Shown: positions 19,280-31,472 of the stretch, piece after piece
Layout of the letters: every line of letters starts with the position of its first letter
How positions within the stretch are numbered: position 1 is the stretch's first letter
Assembly (NCBI GenBank): GCA_025769875.1
Contig: JAGFNK010000083.1
Span: forward strand, 83,513-147,512
Reading direction: 5' to 3'
Length of the DNA stretch: 64,000 nt
From: Russula earlei
Taxonomy: Eukaryota > Basidiomycota > Agaricomycetes > Russulales > Russulaceae
The notes under the pieces: model-generated
What the model saw: only the letters and a program-made list of their open reading frames with translations
What the model was told of the DNA's origin: nothing
Database searches by the model: none
Made by a program: the position numbers and the translations under genes

Positions 19280-21402
19280 GAACACCTAAGTCGACGGCCT
19301 GGCTTAGGAAGAATAGTGTGTTGCAAGTGTACATTAGAAAACTGGATGCTATGAATATTCCGTTCACTTTCGTCACTGCACACACAATGTCATGAACCAT
19401 TCCCCGGAGAGGGCCCTTGAAGGACCCTTCCTTATAGGAGGAAACCCAGCCTCTATGATGAAACCCTGTTCACACGAGCAAAAGGGGTGAGTAGAGGTGT
19501 CCACAATATCGCGCGCGCATTGTTGCGCGAGCGATTCTCGGCACAATCGACATACAGCAAGCCCCACTTAAAGGCAACCCTTCTAGCAACTAAGGACAGT
19601 ATTAGAGCCTTCCTAAGGACCCTTTGGAACGACCCTAGGAACTCTACAATAGGTACTAACCTAGTATCAAAGGCCCTACAACGCGTTATTAGACCAACTC
19701 TAATAACTATAGAACGAACTATAAGGCAACACTAAGGACCTTAATAGAAGTATTAGGGTCGACTCTAAGGACCCTAATAGAACTATATAAGGGCCTTATA
19801 AGATAACACTATTCCATAACCAAACTACAAGTCCTCAAATGACCGGCCCTAAACTAACTAACAGGAAATGAATCAGGTGCTTGCACGTGTACTAAAGCAG
19901 TGAACACGTGGACAATGGAAGATCTTACTCATCAAGAGAAGCTTCTTACTCAGCAGCTTACTGAGCATGACTGAGCATGCTCAGTAAGCGTCCTCCGACT
20001 TCTTACTCATCACTCTATTGTGCTTGATAACAAGGTTATGACTTGTTCCCTATTTAGCAGCTCTCTTGTAGTATATAAGCGCTCAATAAAGTAGCGGACA
20101 GTCCTCAGACTGTCCATTTGTTTACGGCACTCTCTACCCCTGGGATACTCCTTTAAGGACCATCCCCTTGTGACTACCCTGGCCTCTTCCCTGCGTGATT
20201 GCTCGACTCTCACAGTAACAGTTCCTCTCTGGTATCTGTTACTACTCTGGTCTCTACTTCTTGCCCATGCAGTCTTGGACGTCTACCGACTCGTCTTCGA
20301 GCTTATCCCTCGCTCTTGAACTGGATAGTTCAACAGTGAGTCTTGACACACAATGGCTGAGGAATCTGCTCTACTAGACAGTGGAGCAACAGAGAACTTC
20401 ATCGATCACTCAGCTTGGAAAAGACTGAAGATTGGGAAACAAGAACTACATGAACCCATGATAGTACGAAACGTTGACGGAACCCAGAATAAGCAAGGGG
20501 AACTCACCCATTACTGCTGGCTTCACGTCCGATACAAGGAGAAGGAGAGCTTGCAAAGGTTCTATCTCACAGATTTAGGAACGGATCGGGTCATCTTGGG
20601 ATATCCCTTCCTATATGAATTCGACCCCACCATCAACTGGAAGAAAGGACAGCTGATGGAAGGAACGGTACAGATTGAGACTGCTCAATACAAGTACCTG
20701 GATCTCTATGTCGCAAAACTCCAAAAACGAGCAAGAGATGAAAACCGACAATTGAAGAAAGGGGAAGCCATTTACCTACAAAAGACGACTATTGCTCAGA
20801 AGTGGGCCCAGCAGTCGATTAAACCACAGGAAGGAGAGGATCCCCTTGCCAATGTTCCAAAGCAATTCCACCGCTTTGCCGATGTCTTCTCAGAAGAGAA
20901 GTCCCAGAGGTTCCCACCACCAAGGGAACCAGACATGCAGATAGAGCTGTTACCTGATGCACCAAAGGAACTAAACTGCAAAGTGTACCCCCTTACACGA
21001 GATGAGCGAGAATACCTCAAGAAATTCCTAGCTGATGAAGTAGAGAAGCGATACATCACTCCAGGTCCATCCAGCTACACATCTCCGGTGTTCTTCATTG
21101 GCAAGAAGGACAGCAAGGAGAAGAGGATCATTGTAGACTATCGACGACTAAATCAGTGGACTAGACGAGACAATGAACCTTTACCACATCTGGAACAAGA
21201 GGTGGAAAGACTCCGAGGGAAAAAGGTCTTCTCCAAATTCGACATACGATGGGGATACAATAATGTGCGACTGGCAGAAGGAGATCGCTGGAAGGCAGCC
21301 TTCAAGACGCCATATGGAACCTACCTGCCCAACGTCATGTATTTTGGGCTCAAGAACGCACCAGCCTTCTTTACTAGGCTGATGAGAAGAGACTTCAGGT
21401 GA
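19271..21402 (+). pseudogene. pol: Element I pol part 1: protease and RT (split by LTR-A3)
   Basis: The -1 frame reads FLGTPKSTAWLRKNSVL, is cut at 19387 by solo LTR-A3, and resumes at 20354 in frame with ESALLDSGATENFIDHS, the protease active site, followed by DRVILGYPFL. After a linker comes the RT: SPVFFIGKKDSKEKRIIVDY (fingers), FSKFDIRWGYNNVR (motif A with its Asp), YFGLKNAPAFFTRLM. At 21402 a single extra T (AGG-T-GAC) ends the frame. Skipping it gives DWLDRWAEYTVNYLDD with the catalytic motif. Without the LTR and that base this would be a normal enzyme. Confidence 0.85.
19388..20348 (+). mobile_element. LTR-A3, solo LTR in the protease of element I
   Basis: 961 bp, TGTCATGAACC to GAGTCTTGACA, perfect CACAA duplication (19383-19387 and 20349-20353). 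TATATAAG is near 20073. It holds the 82-codon A-family frame at 19487-19735. Confidence 0.95.
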
Positions 21403-22758
21403 CTGGCTGGACCGATGGGCAGAATACACGGTCAACTATCTGGATGACTTTGGAATTGCCACAGGGGACAGTCCTGAACAATTAGAAATCCATGAGCAAT
21501 GTGTCAACGAACTACTCACGCTGATGCAGAAGAAGTCATACTTCCTGAAACCCCAGAAGTGCCAGTTCATGGTGTGAAAACTAACCATGCTAGGATGGGA
21601 CATAGACGAAGGGCAGATGAAGATTGAGGCCTCCAAAGTCCGAGGAATCACGGACTGGCCTCGGGAAATCAAGGACGTACACGAAGTGCGCAAAGTCATG
21701 GGAGTCCTCAGTTACAATAGGGCTTTCATTCGAGGATTCAGTCAGATTGCTCGACCCATTATTGCCTTGACAAAGAAAGGGGTGCCATTTGAATGGACCC
21801 AAGAATGCAAAGATGCTTTGGAACGACTTATCCAGATAGTATCTTCTGACCCTGTCCTGCTCCATCCTGATGAGGAGCGACCCTTTGAACTGGAAGTAGA
21901 CGCGTCCAATTATGCCATTGGAGCAGTATTATTCCAGAAGGACGAACAAGGAAAGAGGAGGCCAATAGGCTACTTCTCAGCAGCCTTGAAACAAGCAGAG
22001 AAGAACTATGACATATGGGACAAAGAGTTCTTAGCCATGGTGCGAGCCTTGAAACACTGGCGACACCTACTCATGGGAGCAAAGCATAAGGTGGTGGTTT
22101 ATACAGACCATGCGAACCTGTTGCATTACCGACACCCTCAGCGAATAAATGGTCGAGTGGCAAGATACATTACCTTCTTGGCAGACTTCGACTTAGAATT
22201 GAAACATCAGGCAGGGGCAAGGAATAAAGCAGATGCCCTGTCAAGGAGACCTGACCTTGACGATGGACAAGGGGATAAAGAAGAAGTGGTCGCGCTACCT
22301 GACCATCTTTTTATTCGAGTAATGCACACTACTGCATTGGAAGAACGGATAAAGAACCAACAAGGGGAAGAAAGACACCGATTAAAGTTACTTGATTGGG
22401 TACAGAGACACCGACTGGAGAAGCGACACAACTTATGGTGGAAGAATGAAGCCTTGGTGGTTACAGGCGACGAAGGAACCCACAGGACCTTACTGGAACA
22501 GTATCATGACAGTCCCACAGCAGGACACCCAGGAAAAGCTAAAACATTACTGGGAATGATGCGATACTACTGGTGGCCCACCATAAGACGCTTTGTCGAT
22601 CGATATGTGGAAGGATGCGCAATTTGCCAAAGTAACAAGTCAAACACTCATCCAAATCGACCTCCCTTGTATCCCATTCCACCAGAAGAAGGGGCTACTC
22701 CCTTCTCGACTGTCAGCATGGACTTTGTGGTCAAATTGCCGAAGTCGAAAGGGATATG
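21403..22758 (+). pseudogene. pol: Element I pol part 2: RT C-terminus, RNase H, integrase zinc domain
   Basis: It begins with the RT catalytic motif YLDDFG (21437-21454). A TGA at 21576-21578 interrupts FMV-KLTMLGWDI, where CGA would give arginine. Then follow the RT thumb, RNase H with LEVDASNYAIGAVLF (first catalytic Asp), YDIWDKEFLAMVRAL (Glu) and VVYTDHANLLHY (Asp), NKADALSRRPD at its end, and the integrase HHCC finger (HDSPTAGHPG, CAICQ). The integrase core starts with VSMDFVVKLPKSKG. A surplus G near 22755 (AAAGGGATATGAC) shifts the frame into the next piece. Confidence 0.85.
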
Positions 22759-25487
22759 ACAGTATATTGACTGTCACTGACCACGATTGTACTAAAGGCG
22801 TCATCTTGCTTCCTTGCAAAGAAGAAATGGACGCAGAAGAGCTAGCACAGCTCTACAAGGACAGAATATTCCCATTTGTGGGAGTACCAAGCAAGATCAT
22901 ATCCGATCGAGATAAACTAATAAGTTCCAAGTTCATTAGGGAACTTTGCGACCAGCTGCATATCAAACAGAATATCAGCACTGCCTACCATCCTCAGACA
23001 GATGGACAATCAGAAAGAACGAATCAGACGATGGAAACATCGCTAAGAATCTTTTGCAACCACCAACAAGACGATTGGGTGGATTGGCTGCCTCTGGTGC
23101 AATACACGATGAATTCTAACGTTTCAGAGACAACCAGACAATCCCCTTTCTTCTTATGGATGGGTTTTACGCCCAAAGCACACCAGCCAAATCGGGAAAG
23201 CAAGATACCAAGAATAGACAATTGGAAAGTCCGGATCCAGGAAGCGAGATCACAGGCACAAGAAGCGATGAAGATCGCTTCCCTAATGTGGAAGCGAAGA
23301 AGTAGTTTCCAACCTTATCAGAAAGGAGAAAGGGTATGGCTCGACAGCACCAACCTAAAAACGACACATCCTACAGTGAAACTACGCCCAAAACGATATG
23401 GGCCCTTTGAAATCACGGAGGTGATTAGTCCGGTGACATACAGATTGGATCTCCCTAGCCGCTGGAGGATCCATAACGCGTTTCATGCCTCCTTATTGAC
23501 ACCTTACAAGGAAACCGAGGAGCATGGGGCCAACTACACCAATCCAGAAGCAGAATTGGTGGAAGGAGAAGAGGAATATGAAGTAGCAACGATTTTAGGT
23601 TCAAGACGAACTGGAAGGAGGAAACAGCTGGAGTATCAAGTCCGGTGGGAAGGGTACTCCGAAGCCCATGACTCTTGGGAGCCAGTAGAGAACATCAAAG
23701 CATCTAGACTAATAGAGGAATATCACAGAAGGAACCCCACGGCCATACGGGTTATAAAAGTCCAGCGAAAGATGCCCTCTACTTCCTCATCCCCATATCG
23801 TCGCTCACAAATGTCCCAAACTCCCACTAATGAAATCGTTCCCCAGTCCGACCTCTCTGGTGTAGAGGGGCCACTTGAAATCACCACTCCCGATGCTTCC
23901 CTTCTTGCCTTCTTCCAAGGAATGGATGAACATAACACTGGAGAAGGAGAAGCAGATATGCGTCCTCTCGAATTTGGACCCCCTGCTGACCAAGTCGACG
24001 TTCAGCCTGGGGATTGGGATGTGACGTCCCCCACCAGCACTCTTGCCCAGGATGCCCACCCTGGAGAGCCTTGGGTACGATGGGACGCTGACAGACACCA
24101 CACAGGGATTGACATCCCTGATGGCATGACTTGGGGCAACAAACCGGCCAGGTATGTGGCCTATGACGTTGCCTTGGGAGAGCCGAGAGTGAGGGGGAAG
24201 AATGGAGAAGGCCATGCAGACTATGGCGAGATCCTCCAGGCCACCCCTTGCTATAACCTCTATAACTATGGCCAAGACGAACATGACTTAGACTGCTTCG
24301 ACACAGAGAGGCAGTTCGAAGGGCGCTGGAGACAGACCCTCTACCTGCTAGGCGACTATGGGCTGCAGGCAGAACTCTACCGCTTGGACCATCTCTACAC
24401 CTTACAAGAGACGCTGGAAGCTAACTATAAGGTGCTTGAGGAAGAGGAGAAGCAGCTGCGCTACAAGCTCAGCAAGTACCTAGCTGAGAAGCGAGGAGTA
24501 GAGAGAGACAGGGCTGAAGCCAAGGAGAGAATGGCGGCAGCCAAAGTACGCTCACGTTGTTGGGAGTTCATTGAAGCAGGCTGTAGCCAGGGAGAAACCC
24601 CTCCAGGTGTCTGGGCTGAAGAACTCCTCACCAACTACCGAGCTGGGCAGCCCACTCCCCCTCTACCCGTCTTCGTCCCTCAGCTGCCTTTGGCAGACAT
24701 CGCTCAGGGGTATGCTACCTCTGACCCAGAACCAGTACCAGCCAGCCCCACACCTACGACAGTGCAAGGGTATTCGGAAGAGGAGATGAACGTCCTCCAA
24801 ACCATGTCCGGTATGCGCCTTCGAGGAGGGGCAGGATCAGAAGCGTCACCAAACCCTTCCCCCCAGAGCTCTATCTATTACCATTCCTATAGCAGCAGTG
24901 GGGAAGCGTCTACTGCAACGGCTGACTTCATTCCGGAGCCTCAGCAGCTGAACATGATAGAAGGGAGGAGGAAAAGGAACCGATGCAAGTATTGTGGCGA
25001 GGTAGGACATTTTAACAAGTACTGTCCACTGCCCCACCAGTATTGCCACGACCAACTGGCAGCAGACGCTGCCTCACATTGCCTAGTGCCTCCCTATCAT
25101 CGTTCCTATACACCAATCAGATCATGCCCTTTCCACCGAGGATGGGAACAGGCACACCCGAGCAGGAAGAGGAAGTCCGACCAGGAGAGGGAGGACACTG
25201 CTAACCCGCGCATTTTGCAGGTAGCGAAAGGAGAAGGGTCCAGGACCTTTCAAGAACCTTTCACTACGACTCCTCTTCGCTCAGACACACCTCCAGTCCG
25301 GAGGTTACCTAGGGACTCTGACAGACTCCCACAGATCATGTCTCCTTCAGCCACTGCTGAGGAGTCAGAGGCGATAGTGGCCTCAGCATTGGCTGCCTAT
25401 GAGGCAGCAGAAGAAGGCCGATACACCTTCACCACATCACCTCCTCCCCTTGATGATGATGGCGTTGACCCCACCACTCGATTTTAG
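22759..25487 (+). CDS. pol: Element I pol part 3: integrase core, chromodomain and fused tail
   Basis: It continues YDSILTVTDHDCTKGVILLP. Integrase catalytic residues: Asp in SMDFVVK (just upstream), Asp in KIISDRDKLISSKF, Glu in TDGQSERTNQTME. The C-terminal GPY/F module is RPKRYGPFEITEV (~23380). A chromodomain follows (EEEYEVATILGSRRTGRRK, EYQVRWEGYSEAHDSWEPV; 23570-23700). Unlike in B and F, the frame does not stop: about 560 further residues form the tail. The tail has acidic and Tyr-rich regions (LYLLGDYGLQAELYRLDHL), a long coiled coil (24390-24530, LEEEEKQLRYKLSKYLAEK), a CCHC knuckle CKYCGEVGHFNKYC near 24985, then a Cys/His-rich patch and an acidic end. The tail is not a family I can name. 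Confidence 0.85.
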
Positions 25488-25528
25488 AATCGTTGGTGTG
25501 TGGGACCACCAATCTGAAGGAGGGGTAA

Positions 25529-26116
25529 TGTTACCGAGTGGTTTGGGGTCCGGAAGATGCCGGAACACCTGAACTATGGACTGCACCGTTTGCATTATGC
25601 GTGCGTCAGATCTTGATCGTTTATGTTCCTTGATATCACATTCGGAGCGCGTTGATCGTATCTTTCAGAAGATGTACTGAAGAAGCAATGAGTAGCATTG
25701 CTTCTGTCCCAGATGTTCCTGTACCGCCACGTACGTTGATTCCTTGATTGGGGAAGCACTTAATGCTTCCAGCACCGAGATCGTTTACATAGAAGCAACC
25801 TCGCTTCTATGAGCTGCCTTTTGCTTCTATAGCACCAACCAGTACTACAGTAGTATGAACCTTATTCCTGTAAGGCTATATAAAGCCTCCAGTAGAAACA
25901 GTTGAGCCTTAAGCTCGACTTAGTTTGCCAATCCCAAACAGTTGACTCCTACCCCGTCTGCAGAGCCCCTCTCATCTTGTTGTCATACTCTAGAAGGATC
26001 TAACACTCCTTCCCCTCCACGAGTATTGCTTGCTTGACTCAAGCATATCTGCATTGGTAGGACGCGTTTATAGACGCGACCATTGATCTTATTTAAGGCA
26101 CTTTGGAGCCTTAACA
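25529..26116 (+). mobile_element. LTR-I3, 3' LTR of element I
   Basis: 588 bp, TGTTACCGAGTGG to GCCTTAACA, preceded by the polypurine tract GAAGGAGGGGTAA (25516-25528). Intact TATA box and primer/dyad block at ~25905-25921. Confidence 0.95.
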
Positions 26117-27248
26117 CCAAAGACAGAAACACCCCTCGTACCAATTACACCAGCTGGAGAAGTATGGAAAAGCATTACCATGGACTTTATCATGGACCTA
26201 CCGGTTTCACAAGGCTTTGACAGCCTCCTAGTTGTGGTAGATCGATTCAGCAAAGCAATAATCATTACCCCTTGCCACAAGACAATCACAGCACATGAAA
26301 CAGCGACACTAATCATGAACAATGTCTGGAGAAGAATAGGCCTCCTGACACAAATAATATCAGGCAGAGGCCCTCAGTTTGTGGCAAAAGTTACTCAAGA
26401 ACTATGGAAGAAGTTAAATGTCAAAGTATCATTGAGAACAGCATATCACCCACAGACAGATGGAGAAACAGAACGAGTTAACCAAGAACTAGAACAATAC
26501 CTACAAATATTTTGCAACCATCAAGCGGACAATTGGGCAGAACTAATTCCCTTTATGGAGTTTGCACATAATGCCAGACAACACAGTGCTACAAACAAAC
26601 CCCCTTTTGAGGTCTGGTATGGCTTTTAACCCAACATTTGCTCTGCCCCTTGCCTTTACATCAAAGTTCCCTTCAAACCAAGAAAGACTAACAAGACTAA
26701 ACCAGCTCAGAGAAGAAGTAGCTGCCTCCCTGAACCAAGCAACTGAGATCATGAAGCAATCAGGACCTCAATCCTCCACATTTCATTTTAAAGAAGGGGA
26801 TCAAGTATGGTTAGAAGCCACAAATCTACGAACCACTCACCCAAAAGCAAAACTAGCCCCTCAACGCTATGGACCATTCAAAGTCATCACTGCCTATCCA
26901 GTAAACATTCTTCTCAAACTACCAAAGTCCTGGAAGATACACCCAGTTTTTCACCACTCCCTGATCAAACCTTATAAAGAAACCATTGCCCACGGCCCTA
27001 ACTTCTCAAACCCGCCACCAGTACTAGTCGAAGGAGAAGAACAATACGAAGTAGAACAGATCTTAAACTCTCAACTCTCCCCAAACCACAAAGGGATCCA
27101 ATACCTAGTTAAATGGAAAGGGTACACTGCTGCAGAAAATACTTGGGAACCAGCATCTAACCTATCAAGAGCGCAATTACTTGTCAAAGACTTCCATCGG
27201 AAATATCCGAAGGCACTTAAAATGATTCCCACCAGGAGTAACCCCTAA
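26117..27248 (+). pseudogene. E(+) pol second part: integrase core and chromodomain
   Basis: It resumes after the CCAAA duplication as TETPLVPITPAGEVWKSITMDF. The integrase core shows MDFIMDLP (Asp 1) and DGETERVNQELE (Glu). The second catalytic Asp is lost: QIISGRGPQF here against QIISDRGPQF in the minus-strand copy. One base change near 26630 shifts the frame between WYGF and NPTFALPLAF. Then come GPY/F (APQRYGPFKVITAY) and a chromodomain (EEQYEVEQILNSQLSPNHKGI, QYLVKWKGYTAAENTWEPA) ending with TAA at 27246-27248. A recombinant integrase of this copy would be expected to be dead because of the Asp change. Confidence 0.8.
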
Positions 27249-27495
27249 ACTAACAACTCTCATCATGACCTCCGTCGATGACTACCTTTATCCTTGCCAC
27301 CAAAGAACCTTTCAGAGAACCCCTGCGATCACATGCACCCAATCGACCACAGATATCCCCAAAGCAATCCATGGAACAAGAAGGAACTCCCCACAAATGA
27401 ACAGACTTCGACTTTTCATATGCAAACTACTCCATCTTCCAAAGAAACGAATCCCTACTGTTGCAGGAGCAACAAGTCTATAAAGAGGGGATGAA
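27249..27495 (+). other. Short 3' region of E(+) with polypurine tract
   Basis: 247 bp between the chromodomain stop and the 3' LTR. A short open frame from 27265 (MTSVDDYLYP) exists in both E copies but looks weakly coding. The end AAAGAGGGGATGAA is the polypurine tract. Unlike the other families there is no long tail ORF here. Confidence 0.5.
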
Positions 27496-28264
27496 TGTAA
27501 TGAACCAAGGCCAGGTACTGGCCGTATATTGTCCTATTCTACTCAAGAGAGACCTCTCTCACCTTGCATTGCCAACTCCCTTCCATTTCTTGGGCTATCC
27601 CTCCTGCGGTGCAAGATATCGCGATTGCAAAGGCACCATAACACAACCAGGCACCCATTTCCTAATCAGGTGATCATCGCGTGGCAGCCACATGGTCACC
27701 CAGCCACCAAGAACCTGAAACAGCAGCACAAACTCTTAGAAACTGTTGCATAACTCATCTGCCATCATCAAGGCTCCAATGGCATCATGGCTGACTGAGT
27801 GACTCCACAGTGACCTCATAGGCTTGCTAAGCGCTCCACAGTGCCATAATAATGATATCATCGCTCCACAATGATCAGTAATGCGCTCAGTAAGCCTGAA
27901 ACTTGACACAAGCAAGTTTATGCCTCTGTAGTCCTGTATATAAGCCCCAATGAAGCATGGCAGTCATCAGACTGTCCATTTGTGATACTCTCATCCTCCT
28001 GGGTACTCCCCCGCGACCGCTCAGTTTAAAGATTCCCCTCACCTCCAAGGTACTCTTCAATGACCGCCTTGTCTAAAGCCCCTTCGTTGCACTGGCCTCT
28101 AGCGTTCGCCTCTGCCTCTTGCAACACCTACCAGTCCCCATCTGGTACCTCCTCGTCGTTTGGCTCATCCTCCTGTTCAATGCCGCCCTTGCCACGTACC
28201 GTCTGTTCTGACCCTTGCCCACCTGCTCCTGAGTCCTTAGTGATCAGCAGTACATGTCTTGACA
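27496..28264 (+). mobile_element. LTR-E4, 3' LTR of E(+), with internal deletion
   Basis: It runs from TGTAATGAACC to CATGTCTTGACA, 769 bp. About 60 bp just upstream of the TATA box are missing compared with other E LTRs; the deletion ends in the shared CCT of GTAGTCCT and ACCCTGTACA. Confidence 0.9.
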
Positions 28265-31200
28265 GGGTGCTGATAAATGGATTAAGCAACTTCATCTACC
28301 CCCACGCATTGATCCTACTCCAATTACAGTGGCAAAGATTAGCACCTCTACCCAATTAGCTGCACAAGCAGCTGATCAAGACAAAAAGGACTGGAAGGAC
28401 TTAGTTCCTTCCGACTGTCATTCCTTTGAAAGGCTTTTTTTGGAAGAAGCCTCTCATCACTTTCCTACTTCCAAAACTTGGGATCATGCCATAGACCTAA
28501 TCCCTGATGCTCCATCAATGCTCAATTGCAAGATTTACCCTCTTGCACCAGTGGAACAACAGGCCCAAGATGAATTCCTAAAGGAACATTTGGAAAAAGG
28601 ATACATATGTCCTTCAAAGTCATCATATGCCTCTCCTTGCTTCTTTGTAGGCAAGAAAGATGGCAAATGACGCTACATCCAAGATCATAGACATCTTAAT
28701 GCAATTACTGTTGAAAACAAAATCCCCCTTCCTCTCATTCCTGAAATCATCACTTGCTTAGGAAGTAAACAATACTTCACTAAGTTTGAGGTATGATGGG
28801 GTTATAACAACATATGCATTAAAGATGATGATCAATGGAAGGCAGTACTTAAAACAAACAAGGGCTTATTCAAACCTATGGTGATGACCTTTGGTCTCAC
28901 TAATGCCTCTGCCACCTTCCAATTCATGGTCAATGATATCTTTAGAGAGGAACTCAATCACCATGATATGGAGTTCCACATCTATATGGACAACGGTATT
29001 ATTGCCACAGAAGCATCTAAAGGATGGGAGTATCACAAGGACCTTGTTACTCACATCTTTAAGAAGCTTCAGGATAATGACCTTTTCCTTAAACCTGAGA
29101 AGTGTCAATTCCACAAGAAGAAATTGACTATCTGGGCATCATTATCGCCAAAGGAATGATCAAGATGGACCCAATTAAAGTCAAGGGAATTCGTGATTGG
29201 AAAGCCCCTACCAACTTACATGAGCCATGCTCTTTCCTTGGATTTGGGAACTACTATCACAACTTCATTCCAAAATATTCAGATATCATTCAACCTCTAG
29301 TCTGGCTCACAAAGAAGAACAAACCTTGGGTCTGGGATAATTACACAGAATCATCATTCAATATTCTCAAGAATATCCTCACCCACTACCCTGTTCTTTG
29401 GAACCCAGACTTCAACAAACCTTTCATTGTTGATGCTGATGCCTCTTCTTTTGCTCTGGGAGCCACTATATCTCAGCAATTCGAAGATGGTATCCATCCT
29501 CTGGTATATATTCAAGTTCACTATTACCAGCAGAAAGGAACTACAATATCCATGATAGAGAACTCCTTGTTATAGTATCTGTCCTTAAAGAATATCAACA
29601 CTGGCTACTTGGAGCACATAATGAAGTAACTATTCGCACTGATCATGCCAATCTGGCTTACTTCCACAAACCCCAAGACCTTTCACCACATCAAGCAAGG
29701 TGGATGGCCCTTCTCCAGGAATACAACTTCAAGTTGATGACTATCCCTGGAAAGTCCAACACTGTTGCCGAGATTCTATCATGATGACCTGATCATGAAG
29801 GAGAAAACATCCATAACAAAGCCATCACACTCCTACTTGATCATGTCTTCAACAAGCACTTGCAAAAGGCAAATGTCCCAGAAGCTCATGCTCCTATCCT
29901 TAACCGTACCTTTGGTGATAACCAGGAAGCTTTTGCATGCAAAGCTTACTCACACAAGTCACTCCCCTTATGCACTTACCTGCCTGATGACCCCATTTTA
30001 CAATGGGAAGTCTTGAAGGAAGTCCATGATTCCCCTGTAGGAGGACACCCTGGCATCACTAACCCTTGGGATCTTATAAGAAGGAAATACAAAGGGCCTA
30101 GACTTCACCTCTTCATGGAAGAATACATCAAGGGATGCACTAAGTGTCAAGAATCTAAGGCCATCACCACCCTGAAACATGCACCACTCCAACCATTTGA
30201 TACAAATGTGTCAACTGGCCCCTTCCAATATGTTTCAATGGACCTTATCACAGATCTTCAAAAGTCTGGATCATATGATTCCATTCTCACTATTGTCGAT
30301 CAAGGCTGTTCAAAGGCTGCAAAGTTTATCCCCTGCAATAAAACCATAGATGGTCTAGGCATTGCCATCAAGTACCTCACTAATCTATTTCCATGGTTCA
30401 GAATTCCCAAGAGAATCCTCTCTGACAGGGACCCCCATTTCAAGGGAAACTTCACCAGGGCCATCTGTAAAGCCACAGGAATCAAACAAAACTTGAGCAC
30501 TGCCTTTCATCCACACACAGATAGACAAACCAAGTGAATGAACCTCTGGATAGAAACTTATCTAAGGGAATTCATAACTGGACAGCAAACGACTGGCACA
30601 CACTACTCCCTATTGCTGAGTTTGCTCACAATACTTGGCAACATGAGGGTACCAGGCACACACCACTGAACTTCTCCTTGGTTTCAATCCAACTGCCAAA
30701 TGGACTACAATGAACATATCTGTTTCTGAGGCTGAAACATGTCTCAAAATCATGGAACAGGTACAATCCAGAGCACAGGAGGAACTTCTGAAATGTATCA
30801 AACCATCAGAAGAACCAAGGAAGCTCAAAGAAGGACAACTCATGTGGCTGGATGGATGGAATCTTGTGGTCAAGGCCCCATCAAAGAAGCTTGCCCCCTG
30901 GCATGATGGACCATTTGAGGTGATACAACAAATCACACCAGTGGCGTATCACATCAAATTACCCCCATCAATGAAAATCCACAATGTGTTTCATGTGGAT
31001 CTTCTCATGCCATTTACTGAAACAAGGGTGTATGGCAAAGCTTTTACCTGACCACCACCTGACATTGTACAAGGAGAAGAGGAATCCAAAATTGCTGCCA
31101 TCATCAGAGACAGGAAGTACCAAGGCAGGACACAATACCTTGTTCATTGGGAAGGATACCTGGTTTCAGAGCACTCATGGGTCAATTCTGCTGACCTTCA

Positions 31201-31273
31201 TGCTCCAGCTCTACTCAAAGAATACTTGAACTCTAAGACAAATTCCCCTATGGGTGGACAAACTCATGTATAA
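28265..31273 (+). pseudogene. Element C pol second part: RT, RNase H, integrase, chromodomain
   Basis: The frame resumes after the GGGTG duplication. RT: SYASPCFFVGKKDGK then RYIQDHRHLN; motif A FTKFEV-WGYNNI; the catalytic motif reads YMDN (28983-28994) instead of YMDD. Frameshifts lie near 29122 and 29515-29575. RNase H has FIVDADASSFALG and RTDHANLAYF. Integrase: HHCC finger (VHDSPVGGHPG, CTKCQES), core MDLITDL, SDRDPHFKGNF, HTDRQTK. The GPY/F module is PWHDGPFEVIQQ. The chromodomain reads YQGRTQYLVHWEGYLVSEHSWV and ends with TAA at 31271. Further stops (28671, 28795, 30536, 31049 and others) are mostly TGA. The changed YMDD and the stops show a long-dead copy. Confidence 0.8.
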
Positions 31274-31401
31274 AAACCCTCCTCCAGAACTTGAGACTGC
31301 AGAACATCTTCTACAGCTCACTCCCATCTCATCCACTCCACTTACCAAACTTCATCCTCATCTTCTTCACCTTCAAACTCTACCTCTTCTCATCACTGCC
31401 A

Positions 31402-31472
31402 ATGTCTCAATCCCCAATTTATATTCCATCCTCACCTGTCCCAACCTATTTGTCCCCTCCCTGTCCACTGTC
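31402..31472 (+). pseudogene. Element C tail ORF, first fragment
   Basis: ATG at 31402 starts a Ser/Pro-rich sequence (MSQSPIYIPSSPVPTYL), as in the tail ORFs of B and F. It is cut by LTR-A4 at 31472 and goes on at 32446-32543, where another frame (SPVATCASPVLAYPSPTLSE) looks better, so a frameshift is likely. Confidence 0.5.

Larger units (their letters stand above)
15967..26116 (+). mobile_element. Element I, complete Gypsy element nested in E(+)
   Basis: 588 bp LTRs (5' copy interrupted by LTR-H2) and a perfect CCAAA duplication at 15962-15966 and 26117-26121. Order: LTR, PBS, short upstream frame, gag, pol with chromodomain fused to a tail, polypurine tract AAGGAGGGGTAA, LTR. The two LTRs differ by roughly ten substitutions by eye, several at CpG, so it is young. 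Solo LTR-A3 sits in its protease. Confidence 0.92.
9249..28264 (+). mobile_element. Element E(+), full-length Gypsy element with nested guests
   Basis: It is bounded by 5' LTR 9249-10617 and 3' LTR 27496-28264, with a perfect GGGTG duplication at 9244-9248 and 28265-28269, although the ends are 19 kb apart. Inside are the leader, a rearranged block (LTR-E3 and an inverted I fragment) that replaced roughly 3 kb of 5' ORFs, gag, pol split by a complete I element, and the 3' LTR. The polypurine tract AAAGAGGGGATGAA precedes the 3' LTR. It is inactive. Confidence 0.9.

Noticed and set aside
22593..25487. An envelope gene behind the chromodomain of element I
   Set aside because: No signal peptide, membrane segment or cleavage site; the region is a coiled coil plus a CCHC knuckle fused to pol.
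27265..27483. Tail ORF of element E behind the chromodomain
   Set aside because: Short, weakly coding in all frames, and without knuckle; more likely untranslated sequence before the polypurine tract.
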